Assembly (NCBI GenBank): GCA_950295325.1
Contig: OX485809.1
Location: 33,682,144 to 33,728,000 of the forward strand
Direction: 5' to 3'
From: Polytrichum commune
Lineage: Eukaryota; Streptophyta; Polytrichopsida; Polytrichales; Polytrichaceae
DNA: 45,857 nucleotides
The first letter of the stretch is position 1; each line of letters starts with the position of its first letter. A program made the position numbers and the translations under genes. Shown here one piece after another: positions 1 through 10,950 of this stretch. The notes below the pieces were generated by a model that was given only the letters and a program-made list of their open reading frames with translations, did not search any database and had not been told where the DNA came from.

Positions 1-109
1 GTTTATTTACCAAAAATAGCAAGTCCCAAGTTCTACAATAGGACTCATCATACAATCCACCCTCCCCTCAGTAGGTGTTGAGCACATTCCACCCCTAGAT
101 GGGGCTTGC
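1..109. other. AT-rich sequence, no feature seen
   Basis: No credible reading frame or repeat boundary is visible before the first MITE. Confidence 0.5.
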
Positions 110-449
110 TACACTAAATATCATATTTATTGCCACCAATTCTAACTGTCTTGCTCAATACTAATTGTACATTATTTGTCATCCCTTGTAGGAAAAAAAA
201 TGGTGGATTATAGATTTACAGTGTGGCAATTATTGTTGCTTACCAAGTGATTTTTCGTTCAAATTTCAATCATCCCTGACAATATTTCATCACAAGTTGC
301 TGACAAGAGAAGGTAGGGTTTTGGCCAATGGATGGATTAATCCATCATCCATGACAATATTTGTTCACTTATTTATAGGAAGTATCACCCAAAAAGTTAC
401 CATAATGGCATAAAAGACCATATGACACTAAATATCATATATAATATAG
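110..449. mobile_element. Palindrome-ended, TA-flanked MITE (copy A)
   Basis: The left end reads TA then CACTAAATAT, one base, then the near reverse complement (112-132). The right end (from 426) carries the same motif. The interior resembles 12078-12300 and 22520-22800, sharing ACCAATTCTA, a run ending GATTTACAGTGT, and TTTCAATCATCC. There is no coding capacity. It belongs to a family seen at least six times here. The superfamily is uncertain: TA flanks suggest Tc1/mariner-like elements, whereas the CACTA/TAGTG ends superficially recall CACTA elements. Confidence 0.55.
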
Positions 450-2344
450 CTATTACTAGAGTCCTTCACTCACGATGGACAAGTTTACCTAGATATCACG
501 AAGCACAAGCTTGCACAATATAGGTTGCTTCACAAAAACAAACACTATATCTATCTCTATGTATGTGTGCTATATTTTTGGTTATAGCCTAGTTGAAGCA
601 AGCAATTTTCACGCTTTAGCAAGCAATTGAAAGGCCATAGCCAAGTATTGGGCCGGGAAAAGAGAGCGAAACGCATTACCTTAGGGATAGGTACAAAGAG
701 AAAATGAGAGGCTAGTAGGGTTATTGCACCTTGTAAGGAAAGGACAAAGAGCATGCAAGCAAGGATGATGAGGCATAAGGACACATTGGATAGGCCAAGG
801 ATATTACCTCGAGGGAGGTAGAGTCTTTACCTCACTAAATAAGTTCATAATCAATGAAGATTATTTGATTAATCAAAACAAACCAAAGCATATCTTATGG
901 ATATGTTGTTATTGTGTTAACCTATGTGGGTGATCCTTGAGATACGTTGCCAAGGCTCACTTGAATATGAAGGTGGTGATTACGGTTGTTAAGACTTGCA
1001 TGATGGTTGTAAGTTGATTAAGAAAACTTAACTTTGAGATATTGAAAGCGCGATTCATAGCAATTAAAGACTATGCGGTTCCTCAAAGACATTACCCCGG
1101 ACTTTCTTCTAACTATGAGTCATTGACTACTCGCCAAGCTTTTGAGCTTCAAGACTCACATAGTGGATGGAATCAAAGTGATAGAAGTTCAAACACATGA
1201 CGGAAACATAGACAACAAAAATGACACAAACGAACCCTAAGAAGGTGAATTAAGCCTAACAAAGAAGGATGAAGGAGTAAAAGACATGGATTATTATTAG
1301 ATACATGAATTTAACTCTACATAAAAACATACAGACACTAGCTCAGTCTACCCTGCGACCTAGTATCATGGTTTGTTTCCCTTATGTTAGTTTTGGATGA
1401 AAGTAAAAATTTAGCTACAATATATTATTGTATTTCCATTTCCATGCCATTAAGTTACAATTCCTCAAAGCCATTGGCCATGTCATTGCATATATGTGTT
1501 TCAAATACATTTTGTAGAATCAGGCTATTGGCCGACACTGCAGTGATGCCAAACTTAACGTAGAGTAAAGGTGCCCATTCCCAATGAGGGCCCTATCAAC
1601 AATTTATAGGGTGTCATGATTTTGATAAGGTTCGGATTGTTTTCAGTAATTTCTTTTCATGGGTAGTTAGAATAAGGTTCCATGTTTCACAGTTTTTAAG
1701 GGTTAGTTACCATGTAGGTCACTCACCCACCAAGTGGAATCTACATTTCCACCAAAATATGATGGGCAAAGCAACCCTAAATTGAAACTAGGGTTATGGT
1801 ATCACTAGGGAGTCGATAATGCCATGACATATGTCCCCAGTTTTGAGTGCCAAAGTAAGGAGGAATTCGTCTCAAAATGAGTAGTTATGGTAGACTCTAG
1901 ACATTGGTACGGGCCAACTTTTGACTTCAAAAATTCAAAGTAATTTTATTTTAGGGAATCGCAACCCTCTTTATTTCCATCTTCCTACACGGGAAAAATT
2001 TGCACCACCTTATACTTCTCTATATTTGGTGTAAAATCTCTTAAGTGATTGGTTATGGACGCCTCTACTCTACATACTTTTCAACTCATCCTGATCATGA
2101 TTCTCGTAGACATATAATACAATTGTTCAAGTAAAATAAACAAGTCTAGTCTGGTAAGGCCCTGTGGAAACTATACAAAAATGAAAGCTCGCAGTCACTT
2201 TTCACGTATGGGACTTAATGCACATCTAGAAAGAATCAATTGTGTTCCACACAACTCTAGTTTGGGGAGAGGGAAGTATCATGTATAAGTTTAGTTTTTA
2301 ATAAATCCAACATAAAGTTTTAATTTTTTTTAGTTGATTAACAC
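450..2344. other. Gene-free AT-rich stretch
   Basis: All frames are closed at short intervals. The one listed-length frame (557-784, minus) shows no domain and unremarkable codon use. No RNA gene or clear repeat boundary was seen. Confidence 0.5.
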
Positions 2345-2480
2345 CATAATTAGGTTCAAAGACCTTGAATTAGCCTACTTGCGATCATTTCAGATGAATT
2401 GGCAACAAACATGTAAGGGATCAAGTTTTTATGTTAAATGGATGATAGGTATGCTCATATACACTAATTCCCTATCATGT
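2345..2480 (+). repeat. Dispersed repeat R1, copy 1
   Basis: Similar sequence recurs at 11360-11480 in the same orientation, at about 23110-23240 inverted, and weakly at 28165-28290. Shared blocks include CAAAGACC, a stretch ending CAGATGAAT or GAGATGAAT, and TTTTWATGTTRRRTGGATGA. It is non-coding and of unknown class. Confidence 0.45.
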
Positions 2481-3798
2481 CTACACTAATTATCCCAATT
2501 AGCACATGTTATTATTTGGAGTTTACTAAAATAGTTATTTTATGAAAATGTAGATATATTACCAAGCAAAGTCATTTATGTTTTGTAATGTCTGAACAAC
2601 CTATTGAACTTTCTTTAGTCAAAAGTGAACTCCTACGTAAGACGTTATTGCACTGCATGACTCCGAATTGTAACACACACTTATTGGGATATTCAGTATA
2701 GCTCACACAGTCTATCAATCAATGGAGGGTGTATTGGGTGTTCCAAAATTGAACAAGGCAAACCGCTCAAGGAAGTGTGTGATTCATCATTGCTTAGTCT
2801 AAGTGCACCAGTGGGCGGAAATGGCCATTTAAGCTCTGAAGGGTCAACAGTGTGTTTTTAGTTCATTCCTTACGACGCAAGAATCCAAGAGAATTACATT
2901 ACATACGTTGCTTTCCACATAGCACCATGGGCTAAGCTTAGTAATGTTAGGAAGTTTTGGCATAGGTCTTCTAGTATTCTCCAAATTTTCTATTTCAAAA
3001 GGGTTTATTATGTTAAGCATGTCAAAGTATCGAATAGTACATATATAATGATATATATGGGGCATATATATGTATATGATACATGAACAACAGTCCGATG
3101 AATGAATGAAAATTTGGATTTTATTTTGCGTCTCCCTCTTCTCACATCAATTGAAAGAGTCTACTATTCTGAAACAAGCGGTCAATACTTCGCAAGAGTG
3201 CTCCGCCCTACTATTATCATGCACACGTGGTTAGTTCTAGTAGGTTGTCCAATCAAGGTCAAACTTGGCTTGTTTTAAACATCACTTTAGATCGACATTC
3301 ATTTCTGTATAATTGGACTTCACTTGAAGAAAAGAGTTACTAACACCATTTGTGGCTGGTTTTGGTTGGTTGTAAAAACTTTGACCCATTTCAAAGATCA
3401 CCTATCGGTCTCTTCCCTTAGGGGAAGCCAATAAATTGGGAATTATGTGGAAATGATATGTGACCTATGTAAAGGGCCCCCTTACATGAGTGGCATGGAT
3501 TCCTAATCCGTTTGCATGGGAATTGTACGGTCGAATGGGTCTCTATTCCCCATTGTGTTGTTTTACTTCATGCAAATGGAAATTTATACCCAAAACTAGA
3601 ATCAATTAGTTTGGCCGGAGAGTCACTTACGATCTTTGGTGCAATACATACAAATAATTTCACACTACATCAAGAAGTGCCACAACTGTGCAATACTCCA
3701 TATCTCATTTTGTCATGGATCTGTTTTTTTTGCTTTGTTGCATATATGAAGAAAACTTCGTTGCAAGGAGAACATAACAACTAGGATCCAAGTAAATA
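2481..3798. other. Gene-free stretch
   Basis: Short frames at 2844-3065 and 3512-3784 have no recognisable domain, and the second depends on a TTG start. Nothing else is supported. Confidence 0.45.
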
Positions 3799-3812
3799 TG
3801 GACAAAAGACAT
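3799..3812 (+). repeat. Target-site duplication, left copy
   Basis: TGGACAAAAGACAT is repeated exactly at 6290-6303 and brackets the retroelement between them. The outer T of the right copy could belong to the T-rich tail, so the duplication is 13 or 14 bp. An apparent ATG start at 3798 lies in this target DNA and is not the element's own start. Confidence 0.85.
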
Positions 3813-4588
3813 ATATTGCCAAATATCACCACGGATAGACTACAATGGTTATGGAACCAATTCACCCACAACAACTCCCCACAACTAACAAACTTCCTAC
3901 AACCACCCCCACAAGACTTTGAAACCGAAATACTATGGCTCATCCAAAGATACATATCTTTACTCCCAAAGAAAAAACCCAAAAACATCCAACCACACAA
4001 CCGACACCACACACTACACCCGGACATCACCAAATCCTTAATTAAACTATTTAAAATTACACACTCCTACTACTCATCTCCCCTCACTTGCCCCACTCAA
4101 CTCACACAATATAATTCACCCCACAACCGAGACATGCTCTTCGGCTCATTGGGGAGGGCACAATCCTCTAGATGGAAGGGAATAGGCATAGCATTCCCCC
4201 CCGGACCATAACACAACACTAGAAGCCATCCATTGGGCTAGATGGCCGCCAAAGAAGATACACAAACAAGCACTATACTTATAGTCAACCATAACGACTA
4301 GACGCCACAACAACTTCCACTCGCAACCAATACAAACATACACATCATAGCAACCATCCCACCACACACTATACAATACAACCCCACACCGGAATGGCCT
4401 AAATACTACCAACATACATAACCACTACTCACATCCATCATATACGTACACAACCAAGTGAACCCAACAACGAACCCCCAAACCCCACAAGAACTACAAG
4501 AAATATTAAAAAGAATAACAAATGCACATATAGACACCTACCCGGTCAAACCTACAAACCCACACTACAATGTTAAATTCTCTAAAAC
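3813..4588 (+). pseudogene. Retroelement ORF fragment upstream of RNase H, unidentified
   Basis: One frame runs open to 4211 and ends around MLFGSLGRAQSSRWKGIG, then continues in other frames with stops. Pieces such as a WARWAAKED-like stretch (with a stop), TILIVNHND, and ATIPPHTIQYNPTPEWPKYY can be joined only across breaks. The region lies where a linker between reverse transcriptase and RNase H would be. I see no YADD box or other reverse transcriptase motif. The pattern of an aromatic-rich block followed by a hydrophobic strand and W faintly recalls a methyltransferase-like fold, but I do not assign that function. Confidence 0.45.
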
Positions 4589-5215
4589 ATGGAAAAAAAC
4601 GCCCCAAACGTCAATACCACTATTCAAAACATCACCACCCCCATATCACCCCTACCCATAACATACAACCATACTCACCCCCTCAAATACCCACCACACC
4701 AATGTATGTATACGGACGGATCATTCATCCCACCATCCAAAAATTCCGAAGGACAAATAGAAGGCAATACTGCAGGCTCAGGAGTATTTAGCCCACATAA
4801 TAATACCCGAATTTCGAAAAGACTCCCTGGATACCCAAACACCCTCAGAGCAGAACTCAATGCAATACTCATTGCCATACAAAGTGTACCCACCACACAA
4901 CCAGATACGTACGTATTCACAGACAACCTCAACAACATATACTTAATTAATAACCACATACAACACCCAACATCCCAACACCACCACCCCGATAAACTAC
5001 TCATAGCAGCCATTGTAAGACAAATATATTGGACCCCAAATAGGATCCACATACATAAGGTAAGAGCACACACATGCATTAATGGTAATGAAATAGCGGA
5101 CGCATTAGCCAACGAAGGAACATTAAAAGAGAAACCAGACAAGACCCCACACATACATACACTTAGCCCACACTTCCCCCTACTAGCTAGCAAGTTGCCC
5201 AACAGCCACACATGA
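4589..5215 (+). pseudogene. Retroelement RNase H domain
   Basis: The 208-residue frame contains a type I RNase H domain at about residues 39-176. The acidic residues expected for catalysis are visible: D in YTDGS (about 43), E in RAELNAI (about 89), D in FTDN (about 112) and D in EIADALANEG (about 171). The conserved H is in VRAH (about 161). In retroelements this domain degrades the RNA strand of the RNA-DNA hybrid during cDNA synthesis. The frame is intact across the domain, but the ORF before and after it is shifted (the upstream and downstream parts sit in another frame), so the protein as a whole is broken. The start codon shown is arbitrary because the true ORF begins upstream of the truncated end. 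Confidence 0.85.
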
Positions 5216-5222
5216 TGGAGCC

Positions 5223-6136
5223 ATACGCAACTTAAACACATTTATAATAAAAACACATGAAAGTCAAGAAGCTACATTAGCCAAAAGAAAGTTCCCATAT
5301 GTAGACAAATGGCTCTCAAATGAACAAATCAACTAGAAACTATCCAACCACTTCTGGAAGAATGTAAATATCCCAGATACCCAAATTACCCAAACTCTAA
5401 AATTTAGATTTGCCCAATACATGGGTAACCATAGGAAGAATATCTTCTGGCCCCTCACCTACCCAAACCCAAACTGCACGCTTTGTCGCAACAATGACAG
5501 AGACACGTGGCCACACCTATTATCAACATGTGAACACCCGTACCTAAAAGGGTTGAGAATTGCAAGACACAACAAAGCAACACGCCTAATTACACAAACA
5601 TTGCAAGCTAACAAAAACACCCGATTCTACACTTTGACAAACGTTGGCAACCTAAACAACCAAACCCAAGACTCAACAGTCCCAGAATGGCTCCTAAAAT
5701 GCACATGCCCCCAACAACCCTGCCAATGCCCAGCTAAACTAAGACCCGACATCATGTGTATAGTCGGTGCCCCCAACCAAACACACACACCTATCTCACC
5801 TTCCACAAATTATACAATACAATTCATCGAATTCACTTACTGCCATGACAGATTCCCCGAACAAGCCAGAACAAACAAACACACCAAATACGACCCACTT
5901 ATCAACAGCATACAAAACTACGGATGGAAAACCAACCCCTCATCACTATCACTGCTGGAGTACGAGGGGCCATCCATGAACACTATATTGAACAACTCAA
6001 CAAACTTAAACTCCCAAAGTCCAGTATCAAATCACTCATGAAAAACTTACACCAAAATGCCATCAAATACCTCACCTACTTAGTCCTTAACAAAAGGAAA
6101 CTTGATAATAAACAAACCACTGTTCCCCCGCCCTAA
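5223..6136 (+). pseudogene. Retroelement C-terminal zinc knuckle and conserved endonuclease-like domain
   Basis: After a stop near 5335 the frame reads on to a knuckle with spacing C-x2-C-x9-H-x4-C (CTLC then HLLSTC, about 5480-5532). It continues through RHNKA, PEWLLKCTC, a CxC cluster, RPDIMC, IQFIEFTYCHDRF, KYDPLI and GW. A frameshift near 5925-5940 moves the frame to PLITITAGVRGAIH and the C-terminal tail ending at 6136. The same ordered motifs occur in the copy on the minus strand at 25007-25656. The RPD followed by an E-x-T strand and a KY block resembles a PD-(D/E)XK nuclease layout, but the usual K is T here. That function is therefore an inference. It could alternatively be a structural RNA-binding tail. 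Confidence 0.65.
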
Positions 6137-6248
6137 AGGGAAGTTAACTAAAGACACACCACCGGAGCCCACCTCCTAAAGAGGCATAACGCCCCATACT
6201 GCATCATGGGTAACATGATCAGCATCGGGTTAACGGGCTCACATTCAT
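6137..6248 (+). other. 3' UTR of retroelement copy 1
   Basis: Non-coding stretch between the last open codon of the C-terminal domain and the terminal hairpin. It shares GCATCGG with the 3' UTR of the minus-strand copy at a comparable place, otherwise little similarity is visible. Confidence 0.5.
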
Positions 6249-6289
6249 GCCGGTACATGGTACGGGCGTTATCTTTTCTTTTCTTTCTT
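6249..6289 (+). other. 3' terminal hairpin and pyrimidine-rich tail of copy 1
   Basis: GCCGGTAC (6249-6256), loop ATG and GTACGGGC (6260-6267) can form seven of eight base pairs. They are followed at once by a tract of almost only T and C (6269-6289), then the target duplication. The second copy ends the same way, with a 9-bp hairpin and T18. A T-rich rather than A-rich tail is unusual for a LINE. Confidence 0.6.
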
Positions 6290-6303
6290 TGGACAAAAGA
6301 CAT
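6290..6303 (+). repeat. Target-site duplication, right copy
   Basis: Exact repeat of 3799-3812; it marks the 3' insertion boundary of the retroelement. Confidence 0.85.
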
Positions 6304-7348
6304 GTCCGAAATTTATTAATGCATTTGAGAGGAATTTTTGCATAGTTGAGACATACACATTGTAGAACAAATCATTTGGAGAAAGAAACTAGAAGAGTAT
6401 TCCCAATTTTACATACTTGAAGAAGCAGTATAGCAAAATATTATCTCTAGTTGTGTATTTATTCACAAAAACCCAGTGTGCGTGCAACTAAAAGCATGCT
6501 ACAAGAAGAGGTGCAATTCACATATGGAATTAGTTGCTATCAGTTGTATCATAGGGGTTGCCAATAGAATTGCACATATAAAATCTCATTATGTCCAAAA
6601 CTTGTGAATAAGTTTAGATTAACCTCAAACATGGTTTAACTCAACAACCCAACCTGGTTGCGTGGAAAGGCAAAGCATCATCCCACTTATTAAACAAAGC
6701 CAACAGAGGATTGACAAACGTCCACTTAATGCTACGATTGCTCTTGCAATAAATAATTTGGTCACAACATTGCTCAACAAGAAGAATTTGTTTCATTGGC
6801 TAGCTGTGATTTTTGAACCTTGCACCGTGATTTTGCACTATCATATTGAATTTGAACCATATATGAGAAGTAAATACATCCCGGACTATTTACGGAGAGT
6901 TAACACAACTCATCTACTGAGCAATGTTATGGTTCGCACCCAATGTATCAAAGAATCCAACACACGCACTCAAGGGCATGTTTATAAGCAACACGCAGCA
7001 TAGCACACGCCCATAATTCAATTAAGCAACTGGGACCACAAAATACACTTTAGTTGCTCTCTTTCCAAATCATCCACAGGACAAATAAATCTCCTCAGTA
7101 CCAAATCAAATGGGTGTAAGAAATTTGAACCTAGCCTGAACGATCCTTTGTTGAAGACAGCTCTCTGTCATGACATTTGACTCTAAAATCCACAATAATT
7201 TTGTGAATATTTCACAACCTCCTATGCTTCACTTGCACTGGGCTGAACCTACGGGGGTGAGGGCAGTTTCCCACCATTTCATTTGAATTCCTTAACACAA
7301 AATATGCTAGGTTAGGTTATCCGCTTAACATAATTCCACTGATAGTCT
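6304..7348. other. Gene-free stretch
   Basis: A frame at 6662-7003 (113 codons, GTG start) has no recognisable domain and no second copy here, so it is not called as a gene. No other structure was found. Confidence 0.45.
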
Positions 7349-7496
7349 ACCCACACTTACTAGAGTGGGTCATCATTGAACGGTTCCTACCATCATTGGT
7401 TACATCCAATGGCTCTCACTAGCTAAACCAACTCTAAAAGTGGTCCATGCTGGTAGGAACCGTTCACTAGCGGCCCACACCAGTACGAGTGTGGGT
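7349..7496. mobile_element. MITE with ACCCACAC ends, copy 1
   Basis: The left end ACCCACACTTACTAG matches the reverse complement of the right end ending GTGTGGGT. The inner arms GAACGGTTCCTAC and GTAGGAACCGTTC pair exactly. Length is 148 bp. A second copy lies at 31123-31268 with the same core (GGTTACATCCA, CTAAACCAACTCTAAAAGTG). It has no coding capacity. A target duplication could not be settled. Confidence 0.75.
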
Positions 7497-7851
7497 GGGG
7501 TTAGGAACAAGTCAAATTCTTCTCAAAATTCTACTTTGTTTTTTCTTCGATAAAGCATATTAGACCTATTGAACTCAGATGGAACACACTATATTATTGA
7601 TATCATTAGAATGAAAATGGCTAATAGCAACTTTATAGTATTACGTTGTCAGCCGGAAACTATTTTCCTTAACCTATCAGCTTGATTTTCATTCACGTCG
7701 TGTCGAGCATTTAATTGCAACAGGAAGGAGGGCCCACTCTCCAACTTAGGTGTGTAAACGTGTTGGAGGGGAGCAGAAATCGCAATGTCCCGTAATCATA
7801 TATAGTACACACAACACACACACACTTTGACTTAGCTTCGTGAGGTGGCTC

Positions 7852-7895
7852 ATAATAATAATAATAATAGTAGTAGTAGTAGTAGTAGTAGTAGT
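7852..7895. repeat. Trinucleotide microsatellite (ATA)n(GTA)n
   Basis: A run of ATA units passes directly into about nine GTA units. Confidence 0.9.
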
Positions 7896-8180
7896 TATAA
7901 GATCATCAATAATAAGTAGGTGAAGGAGTGGGCGAGCAAAGCAAATGAGCCACACCTTCGGCACTTTAGTAGCCGTCACCCATTGAATGAGCATCCGACA
8001 TTCGAATCGGGTAACAGACAACACAATCTTAACTTACTCTCACACGCTCGTTTACAAGCGGCAATGGACAAACACCAAATTTGCAGACTCATGAATGCCA
8101 TCCACGTCCACTCTCCATCAACCCACCTTCCTTTTTAGAACTACTCTAAACGTGGGAACCCTACCTTCCCACCCTAAATA
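7896..8180. other. No feature seen
   Basis: Short overlapping frames (7920-8138 plus, 7746-8024 minus) show no domain; the minus one reads the microsatellite as poly-T and poly-I. Confidence 0.4.
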
Positions 8181-8186
8181 TGACTC

Positions 8187-8393
8187 GATATTGAGTGTCA
8201 CTCACTATTTGGAACTACACCACGATGATGCTTATATCTACATGTTTAAACCAACAAAGGCTAAAGTGGTAGTTTGGACATTAGAGAACATTATTAACAA
8301 CTTTATTTGGTATAAAATTACATCAATAGTAGAAGGATATAGGCAGCAACAATAAGTGTTTGTAAATCCAAGTAGTAAGTGACACTAAATATC
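8187..8393. mobile_element. Palindrome-ended MITE (copy D)
   Basis: The left end GATATTGAGTGTCACTCACT and the right end AGTAAGTGACACTAAATATC are inverted repeats (about 23 of 26 positions). Both ends extend outward into partial palindromes (CTAAATAT before, ATATTTT after). It closely resembles the copy at 31611-31834. No coding capacity. Confidence 0.6.
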
Positions 8394-8504
8394 ATATTTT
8401 GCGGAATGTCGCGTACTTGTCTTGAATGTGCATACTATTTTTAGCCATATTAGTTCATGGCCATGGATGTCGCCTCAGAGACTTACACCGTGCTCATAGA
8501 TTCT

Positions 8505-8669
8505 AGTGGGCATAGCCAACGGACGGCTCCCACCAACGTGGGTGGCTTTTTCGTTCGCTTTTCGCCAGGGAACGAGTAAAACTCCAATACATTACATTCA
8601 ATCGTTGGCTAGAAGTGATAAAAAAAAATCACACATATTGGTGGGAGCCATCCACTAGCTATGCCTACC
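8505..8669. mobile_element. MITE with about 30-bp inverted ends
   Basis: The left arm contains GGCATAGCC then GGCTCCCACCAA. The right arm contains TTGGTGGGAGCC then GCTATGCC. Total length is about 165 bp. It is the only copy seen in the window and no target duplication could be fixed. Confidence 0.6.
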
Positions 8670-9773
8670 CATATGTGTGAGCATGACGTTCTTGTAAACT
8701 ACATAACAAGCGAGAGGAGAGTGGGTGACAAGATGCCATAGCAACAAGACATCCATCAACTTTCACCCATTGTGGGATATTAAAGCTCTACTCAAAGATG
8801 TAAATGAATAGGTTATGGATGAAATGGTCCTATGTGTGGATGAAAAAGTGCATTATAGTTGTTGGAAGTGCCCTCCACTTGGATGAGTGGCTAGTTACGG
8901 TGTTTATTATGAGTATTTGACAAAAAATTACCTATCAAGGTGATTATAAGTTTGCCAATATTTTAGTGTCACGATGTTACACTGCAACAATGGGTCATAA
9001 TTGGAGTGGATGTGTGTGATAGATTGATGATCCCATTTTATTCCTTAGAGGATCTTAATAGTAAAGTACAAGATGGGAGTGGCTTAGCATGGTCAAGATG
9101 GACTTTGGGAGGGAAAGATTGTTCCAATTTTCATGAATCCAATTGGTGATGCAACTCAAGGTGGGTAGCAAGCTTGTGCTAAGAGCATCTCATCCCCAAC
9201 TCATCATTTGGGTCTATAAGGCCAATGTCCACGTGCAATAACTTCTTAGAATACCACCATGGGTGTTCTATACTTAATTCAGAGGGCCAAATAGCCTCAA
9301 AAAACTTTGGCCCTTCTATTCTAAGGGGGGATAACGGCATACCTTTAATCTTGAAAAGTTTCAATGCTCGCACAAGATTTTCATGAAGCACTTTCTATCC
9401 GTTACTAAACGATGTTCCCAAGGGCATCGTAATCAACCAAGTCCAACTTACCTTCATAAACATTCAATATTTTGGCAAACACTTGGATATGTGATGGACA
9501 TGAGAGTTATGCATAAAGTCCCTCAAAGAGAGACGGATTCGTGAATTTGATCCTTCTTTGGGAGTATTTTATATTAAGAGCTCCCTAGCTAGTTGTGTGT
9601 ATGGAGCCTATTTTGAGAATTGGGTGAAACTCCTTGGACCTCCTCTTGCCATCCCAAAAACTTTGAAAATTTTCTAGGACCTAGAATAGGGTTTCACCAA
9701 CGGGACCGACCACCCTAAATCCCGAATCGACCTAGGCAAGGCTAGCTTGACCCGCCCATGCTAATATGACAAG
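8670..9773. other. Gene-free stretch
   Basis: The frame at 9179-9391 (minus) is short, uses a non-ATG start and lacks domains. No RNA or repeat feature was recognised. Confidence 0.4.
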
Positions 9774-9912
9774 CTAGAAATCTTATTCTAAATTGCCCGA
9801 CACCACTCTTTAAACATGTTAAGCAAAACCTTGAGAAAAATTAAGTGACTCTATAGGTTTTGCTTAACATGTTTAAAGAGTGGTGTCGGGCAATTTAGAA
9901 TAAGATTTCTAG
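9774..9912. repeat. Perfect 58-bp inverted repeat (long hairpin)
   Basis: The left arm is 9774-9831 and the right arm 9855-9912. They are exact reverse complements over 58 bases with a 23-nt loop (9832-9854). Transcription of either strand would give a perfect stem, a possible source of small RNAs. The lack of any mismatch implies recent formation or recent copying of one arm. A variant of one arm tail (GTTAAGCAAACCC) follows just outside at 9915. Alternatives are a foldback transposon or an assembly artefact. Confidence 0.9.
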
Positions 9913-10057
9913 GGTTAAGCAAACCCTCACACACACACTTGTGTTTTAGCGAACTCAAAGGGAGATTGACCCCAAAGACTTTACGCATAACTCTGATGTT
10001 AAAACAGAGAGATTATGGGCGGGCCAAGCTCAGTAACTCACAAAAAAGGCTCTCTGC

Positions 10058-10077
10058 ACCTTACCTTACCTTACCTT
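10058..10077. repeat. ACCTT x4 short tandem repeat
   Basis: Four perfect pentanucleotide units. Confidence 0.9.
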
Positions 10078-10394
10078 GGCATTTGCAGTGGCAAGTGGGG
10101 TGGATGTGCTCTGATTCCCAAGGTACTGATTACTGGTGAAGTTAAGTTAGATTAAGAGGGTCATCAACTTCACATAACCCACCCTCTCCCGCAATCAATT
10201 GCATCGAAGCCTGAAGTGAATTTGGTGGGTAGGTAACTGATGCAGGCAGCAAGCTTTCGACTGTAATAATAATAATGAGATGTGTTTTGAAGTCTTTGCT
10301 TGCACCTCCGCCTCCATTTATGTCTGTCAATCTTTTGAAGATACAGATGTATCTCCCGGCCGGCCACCCGAGCGAACCCACCCGGCCGGTCTTC

Positions 10395-10485
10395 AGAGAA
10401 AGAGAGAGAGAGAGAAAGAAAGAAAGACTGGAATGAATGAATGAATGAATGTTGGTCTACATATATATATATATATATATATATA
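10395..10485. repeat. Compound microsatellite (GA)n-(GAAT)n-(AT)12
   Basis: GA/GAAA-rich run to about 10427, then five GAAT units from 10431, then alternating AT at 10461-10485. Confidence 0.9.
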
Positions 10486-10950
10486 CCTCAATCCTTTCTT
10501 CGGCTCCCATGTACTCGATGGTATACAACTCGTGTAGCCAGCCTCGCAGACATTCTTGCAATCTTGACGACATCAATGGGTATATTGTAGGGGTAGATGC
10601 AACTCTCTCCAGTGATAATGTAATGATGTAAGCCTACCAAGTAGGTCTAAAACTATCCCAAAAAGCGCCGCATCCACAGCACTTCAGATCACCTCAGAGG
10701 TTTAAGGAAATTGAGCCTGAGGAATAATGGCAAGATATTATAATACTAGGTGAGCCCACAAAGATCATATTTGTCACCGAGCATATAACTTCCACTTCAA
10801 GTAAATTATGTAACTTATCACCTTGTTTCGCAAGGAGGCCAGTATATGTCATACTGGAATTCCAGACCCTGTGCCAGCTTTAGGGCTGGCATGTAAGCTT
10901 ACACACACAGGCAGAAACTTACACTATTAGCTAAATAGCTAAATAAATAA
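10486..10950. other. No feature seen
   Basis: No domain-bearing frame and no repeat boundary was found. Confidence 0.4.

Larger units (their letters stand above)
3813..6289 (+). mobile_element. 5'-truncated non-LTR-type retroelement (copy 1)
   Basis: A unit of about 2.48 kb is bounded by an exact 13-14 bp target-site duplication (3799-3812 and 6290-6303). It holds the 3' half of a retroelement ORF in the order: unidentified region, RNase H, CCHC-type zinc knuckle, conserved C-terminal domain, 3' UTR, terminal hairpin and pyrimidine-rich tail. No reverse transcriptase motif (such as YADD) is visible, as expected if the copy is truncated at its 5' end. Frameshifts and stop codons show it is dead. 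The coding strand is strikingly A/C-rich compared with its surroundings. A shorter relative lies at 24748-25656 on the other strand. The duplication and truncation follow the normal pattern of target-primed insertion. Assignment to a named LINE clade is not possible from this piece. Confidence 0.8.

Noticed and set aside
112-132. En/Spm (CACTA) transposon ends
   Set aside because: Ends read CACTA, but flanks look like TA rather than a 3-bp duplication and no subterminal array of binding motifs or transposase was seen.
3813-4588. DNA methyltransferase domain upstream of RNase H, as in some tyrosine-recombinase retroelements
   Set aside because: Only a vague pattern across stops and frameshifts; no DPPY/NPPY motif is visible.
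4675-5241. 188-codon frame opposite the RNase H domain
   Set aside because: Shadow of the A/C-rich coding strand; the plus strand carries the catalytic motifs.
6662-7003. 113-codon frame
   Set aside because: GTG start, no domain, no repeat or codon pattern that sets it apart from chance.
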